Assembly: GCF_014133895.1 (NCBI RefSeq)
Contig: NC_050729.1
Span: 930,001 to 994,000, forward strand
From: Torulaspora globosa
Lineage: Eukaryota; Ascomycota; Saccharomycetes; Saccharomycetales; Saccharomycetaceae
Length of the DNA: 64,000 nucleotides
Reading direction: 5' to 3'
Shown: positions 61,655-64,000 of the stretch, piece after piece
How the letters are laid out: the number at the start of each line of letters is the position of its first letter
How positions within the stretch are numbered: position 1 is the first letter of the stretch
Made by a program: the position numbers and the translations under genes
The notes under the pieces: generated by a model
What the model was told of the DNA's origin: nothing
Seen by the model: only the letters and a program-made list of their open reading frames with translations
Database searches by the model: none

Positions 61655-61978
61655 CTAGTCGAAGAGGCCGAAACCCATGTCGTCGTCGGACTCCTCCTTC
61701 TCCTCCTCAGCGGCTTGCTCCTCGGCAGCGGCTTCGCCACCGGCAGCAGCAGCGCCGGCGCCGCCGGCGGCGGCGCCTGCAGCTGGCCCTGCAGCGTGGA
61801 AGCCAGATAGGATCTGCTTCAACTCCTTACCCTCAAGCGCCTGGGCGAACACGCTGGCCCACACGCCGTCGACCTGCGCGCCGGCGGCCTTGGCGACCGT
61901 TTGCAGGTTTTCAGCAGAAACCTCGACACCGGCGTCGGCTAGAATAAAAGCAGCATACGAGATGATAGCGTCAGACAT
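61655..61978 (-). CDS. RPP1B: 60S ribosomal stalk protein P1 beta
   Basis: The protein is 107 residues (106 in S. cerevisiae), starting [17 protein letters not shown] at 61978. P1 pairs with P2 on P0 to form the acidic stalk that recruits translation factors. The helical N-terminal dimerisation domain is followed by an Ala/Gly hinge at about 68-88, an acidic stretch, and the invariant ending [11 protein letters not shown]. The gene is one open frame, while S. cerevisiae RPP1B has an intron and RPP1A does not. Position among the YDL129W-LYS21 genes makes it the RPP1B orthologue. The repetitive GCG/GCC codons make a long open frame on the other strand. Confidence 0.95.
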   Translation of the reverse strand: MSDAIISYAAFILADAGVEVSAENLQTVAKAAGAQVDGVWASVFAQALEGKELKQILSGFHAAGPAAGAAAGGAGAAAAGGEAAAEEQAAEEEKEESDDDMGFGLFD

Positions 61979-62271
61979 GGTTTGTTGCAATTGCACTGTT
62001 CTCTCTCAAACACTGCTCCATCTATAGCGGTCAGCTCCAGCTGTTTAGTATGAAACAAACCTGAAACGCACTGCGCGGTGCGTCCCCGCGGGCAGATGCC
62101 AGCGTTCAGTTTTTCACGGGTCTTGGGAGGACTGTTTCGGTCGCGCTTCAAGGCGTGGTGTACGTGTGTTTGGAATATGGCGATATTTCGTGTGACTGTT
62201 CAAACGTAAGAATATTTCAGTTATACACTATATAGGAGCGATAGGCATAGTGGGATGGGTTGGCAGGTCGA

Positions 62272-62538
62272 TCAGCGTTTCGACAGCGACTCGATCTTGT
62301 TCTTGAGGCTGTCGACTTTGTCCTGGTGCTCTTTGAGCTGTTTTCTTAGCTTCTGTAGTTGCTCCTTCTCGTGTTGTCTGACGAAGTAGTCCTCCTTGGC
62401 ACGCTCCCTCTTGATGAAGCTGTCCTCGGAGGGGCCGGTGCCGAGCGGGCCGACGTTGGAGCTGTCGGAGTACATGCGGGCGGCGACGCCGCCCTGGAGT
62501 CTTAGGGTACGTGCAACGGTGGATGAGCGGGAGAGCAT
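62272..62538 (-). CDS. INH1: Mitochondrial F1F0-ATPase inhibitor Inh1/Stf1
   Basis: The protein is 88 residues (Inh1 85, Stf1 86). The presequence MLSRSSTVARTLRLQGGVAARMYS is arginine-rich with an R-M-Y processing site. The inhibitory region is SEDSFIKRERAKEDYFVRQHEKEQ, very close to Inh1, followed by a C-terminal coiled coil. It binds F1 when the matrix acidifies and blocks ATP hydrolysis. INH1 (YDL181W) and STF1 (YDL130W-A) are duplication paralogues in the two interleaved tracts, so this gene equals both. Confidence 0.94.
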   Translation of the reverse strand: MLSRSSTVARTLRLQGGVAARMYSDSSNVGPLGTGPSEDSFIKRERAKEDYFVRQHEKEQLQKLRKQLKEHQDKVDSLKNKIESLSKR

Positions 62539-62666
62539 TGTCAGTGGAGCGGTGTGTCGGTCTGTGGTGGCGCTCTTGTAGCGTAGGTTGTACTGTTAGC
62601 GAGCCTGGCAAAGGGGTTGAGCTGCCTTAAGTACCCCAGACCGGTTGGGCGAGGTCTGGCGGAGGG

Positions 62667-62673
62667 CGGGTAA
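62667..62673. promoter_or_regulatory. Reb1-type site in the INH1 promoter
   Basis: CGGGTAA lies about 130 bases upstream of the INH1 ATG and 67 bases past the LYS20/21 stop. It could act as both a promoter element for INH1 and a roadblock terminator for the upstream gene, two known roles of Reb1. That is inference from the motif and place. Confidence 0.45.
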
Positions 62674-62739
62674 CGGGGAACTATACCGGATCTGATTGGT
62701 TTGCACTATGTAGAGAAGGAATAATACTAGAGATGGGCA

Positions 62740-64000
62740 CTACTGTTTGGTCTTCTTGGGGTTGAGGTCGTCGTTGTCGAGGTCGGCGTGGTCTCTCTTG
62801 ATGGCCGCGAGTCTTGGCGTAGAGACTTCTGCGTGGAAGTCCTTGATTATGGAGTCGACGTCGTCGATATTCAGCGGTCTGACGTCTCCGAGCTTCTTGA
62901 TCTTGTTGGTAACTTCTTTGATTTGGTCGTCTGCGAGGTTCAGGTTCAGCTGGTCGACACGCGACTTGATGGCGTTCCAGCCGGTGAGACGGTTGGCGAA
63001 GTGGATGTAGCGCTTCATGCCGAAGTCGTGCGGGTCGAGAATCTCGTATGTGGACGGGTTGGCGAGGATGGCCTTGGCGTGGATGCCCGCCTTGTGGGTG
63101 AACGCGCAGAAGCCGGTGATGGGGTTGTTGAAGGGGATGTTGACCTCGACGGCTTCGGCGACCAAGTTCTCCAGGTCTCTGAGCTTGTGTAGCTTGTACT
63201 TGGACTTGACGTACTCGGGAGCGGCGACGATCATACGGGCCATCAGACCGCCCAGAGGCACAATACCGTTTCTCTCACCGATACCGAGCACACAGGTGTC
63301 GATCAGCCTGGCGCCACCCTCCAGGGCAGTGTACGCGTTGGCGATGGCACAGCCGGTGTCGTTGTGGAAATGACACTCGATGTCACACGACACAACGCTC
63401 TTCAACGTCCTGATTAGCTCGTACACCTGTCTTGGGTTGGCGCAACCGACCGTGTCGGCGATACCAACACGGTTCACGCCGATCTGATCCACGGTCTTGT
63501 AGATGTTCAAAAGATCCACTAGATCACTTCTGAAAGAGTCCTCGGACGAAAATCTGATCTCGATGCCCTTGGATTTGACAAATTCGATCACTTCCACGGC
63601 ACTCTTGGCAATGTAGTTCATGTCCTTGCCATGAGAGTACTGCCTTAGAAACTTGGAGGTGCCAATCACAACGTCCACACCGTCGACACCAGTCTCGACG
63701 GCGACCCTGGCGTCGTCCATGTGGCAACGGATGTGCGTTAGGATCTTTGCTTTTAACCCTAGTTTACAGATAGCTTCGCAATCGCTCCTGGATTGCTCAG
63801 ACGCCACCGGCGAGGTCAACTCAATGTAGTCCACACCGAAATCGTCCAGAGCTTTTGCTATCTCGATCTTCTTTTCTGTACTGAAAAATGCGTTGGCAAA
63901 CTGCTCCCCTTCTCTCAATGTAGAATCGATCAATTGGAAATTCTTCACATTGGAAAGATAATCAGCTGGATTTGGACCATACGGGTTGGCCTGCTGTGGC
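62740..64000 (-). CDS. LYS21: Homocitrate synthase Lys20/Lys21, 5' end beyond the window
   Basis: The 420 visible codons continue without a stop to the window edge; about 5-10 N-terminal residues are missing, since the first visible residues ([21 protein letters not shown]) align to near the start of the 428-residue S. cerevisiae Lys20. The enzyme condenses acetyl-CoA with 2-oxoglutarate, the first committed step of fungal lysine synthesis. [16 protein letters not shown] holds the metal-binding Asp and catalytic residues, and [18 protein letters not shown] holds the His-x-His metal ligands. [11 protein letters not shown] and the [20 protein letters not shown] acidic/basic tail complete it. 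LYS20 (YDL182W) and LYS21 (YDL131W) are duplication paralogues, and both block ends meet here. Third positions are very G/C-rich. Confidence 0.96.
   Translation of the reverse strand, partial: PQQANPYGPNPADYLSNVKNFQLIDSTLREGEQFANAFFSTEKKIEIAKALDDFGVDYIELTSPVASEQSRSDCEAICKLGLKAKILTHIRCHMDDARVAVETGVDGVDVVIGTSKFLRQYSHGKDMNYIAKSAVEVIEFVKSKGIEIRFSSEDSFRSDLVDLLNIYKTVDQIGVNRVGIADTVGCANPRQVYELIRTLKSVVSCDIECHFHNDTGCAIANAYTALEGGARLIDTCVLGIGERNGIVPLGGLMARMIVAAPEYVKSKYKLHKLRDLENLVAEAVEVNIPFNNPITGFCAFTHKAGIHAKAILANPSTYEILDPHDFGMKRYIHFANRLTGWNAIKSRVDQLNLNLADDQIKEVTNKIKKLGDVRPLNIDDVDSIIKDFHAEVSTPRLAAIKRDHADLDNDDLNPKKTKQ

Noticed and set aside
61576..61947. Open frames opposite RPP1B
   Set aside because: They are products of the Ala/Gly repeat codons of RPP1B.

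Overview
This window is nuclear DNA from a budding yeast of the Saccharomycetaceae. It is compact and gene-dense. Introns are rare and carry the yeast signals GTATGT and TACTAAC. One intronless tRNA-Ala is present, and nearly every protein reads as an orthologue of a Saccharomyces cerevisiae protein. The gene order fits a lineage that did not keep, or never had, the yeast whole-genome duplication. Genes that S. cerevisiae splits between two duplicated tracts are interleaved here as single copies. I cannot name the genus; Lachancea, Torulaspora, Zygosaccharomyces and Kluyveromyces-like yeasts all remain possible.

From 1 to about 45,900 the order zips the S. cerevisiae YIL067C-YIL079C block with YER071C-YER083C: LCCL protein, SEC6, TDA2, VTC1, ALD5, RPS24, YOS1, PTP3, tRNA-Ala, MAM33, MRX1, PCI8, ICP55, HOP1, YER079W-like, AIM9, SPO22 relic, OYE, SER33/SER3, RPN2, UTP7, a class 2 DHODH, GET2, SEC28, RCI37, THS1 and AIR1/2. 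From about 46,300 to the end the order zips YDL123W-YDL131W with YDL175C-YDL182W: SNA4, GID12, YDL177C, DLD2, HNT1, CDC48, PCL2, VCX1, YDL180W, YDL129W, RPP1B, INH1/STF1 and LYS20/21 (cut by the window edge). AIR1/2 is the hinge between the two blocks.

Most genes are housekeeping: exocyst, ER and COPI traffic, proteasome and Cdc48, ribosome and its assembly, mitochondrial import quality control and expression, amino-acid synthesis, and RNA surveillance. Several promoters carry recognisable sites for known regulons: Rap1 (RPS24), PACE/Rpn4 (RPN2), PAC/RRPE (UTP7, THS1), Gcn4 (SER33), Pho4-type (VTC1), Yap1-type (OYE) and a Swi5/SBF cluster (PCL2).

The unusual part is 25,300-30,300. A decayed gene in the place and orientation of SPO22/ZIP4, a meiotic crossover gene, lies in front of the relic of a fungal transcription factor. 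An intact old yellow enzyme gene follows, then another unrecognised relic. HOP1, a meiotic axis gene a few kilobases away, is intact. I see no transposon, LTR, CRISPR array or centromere.
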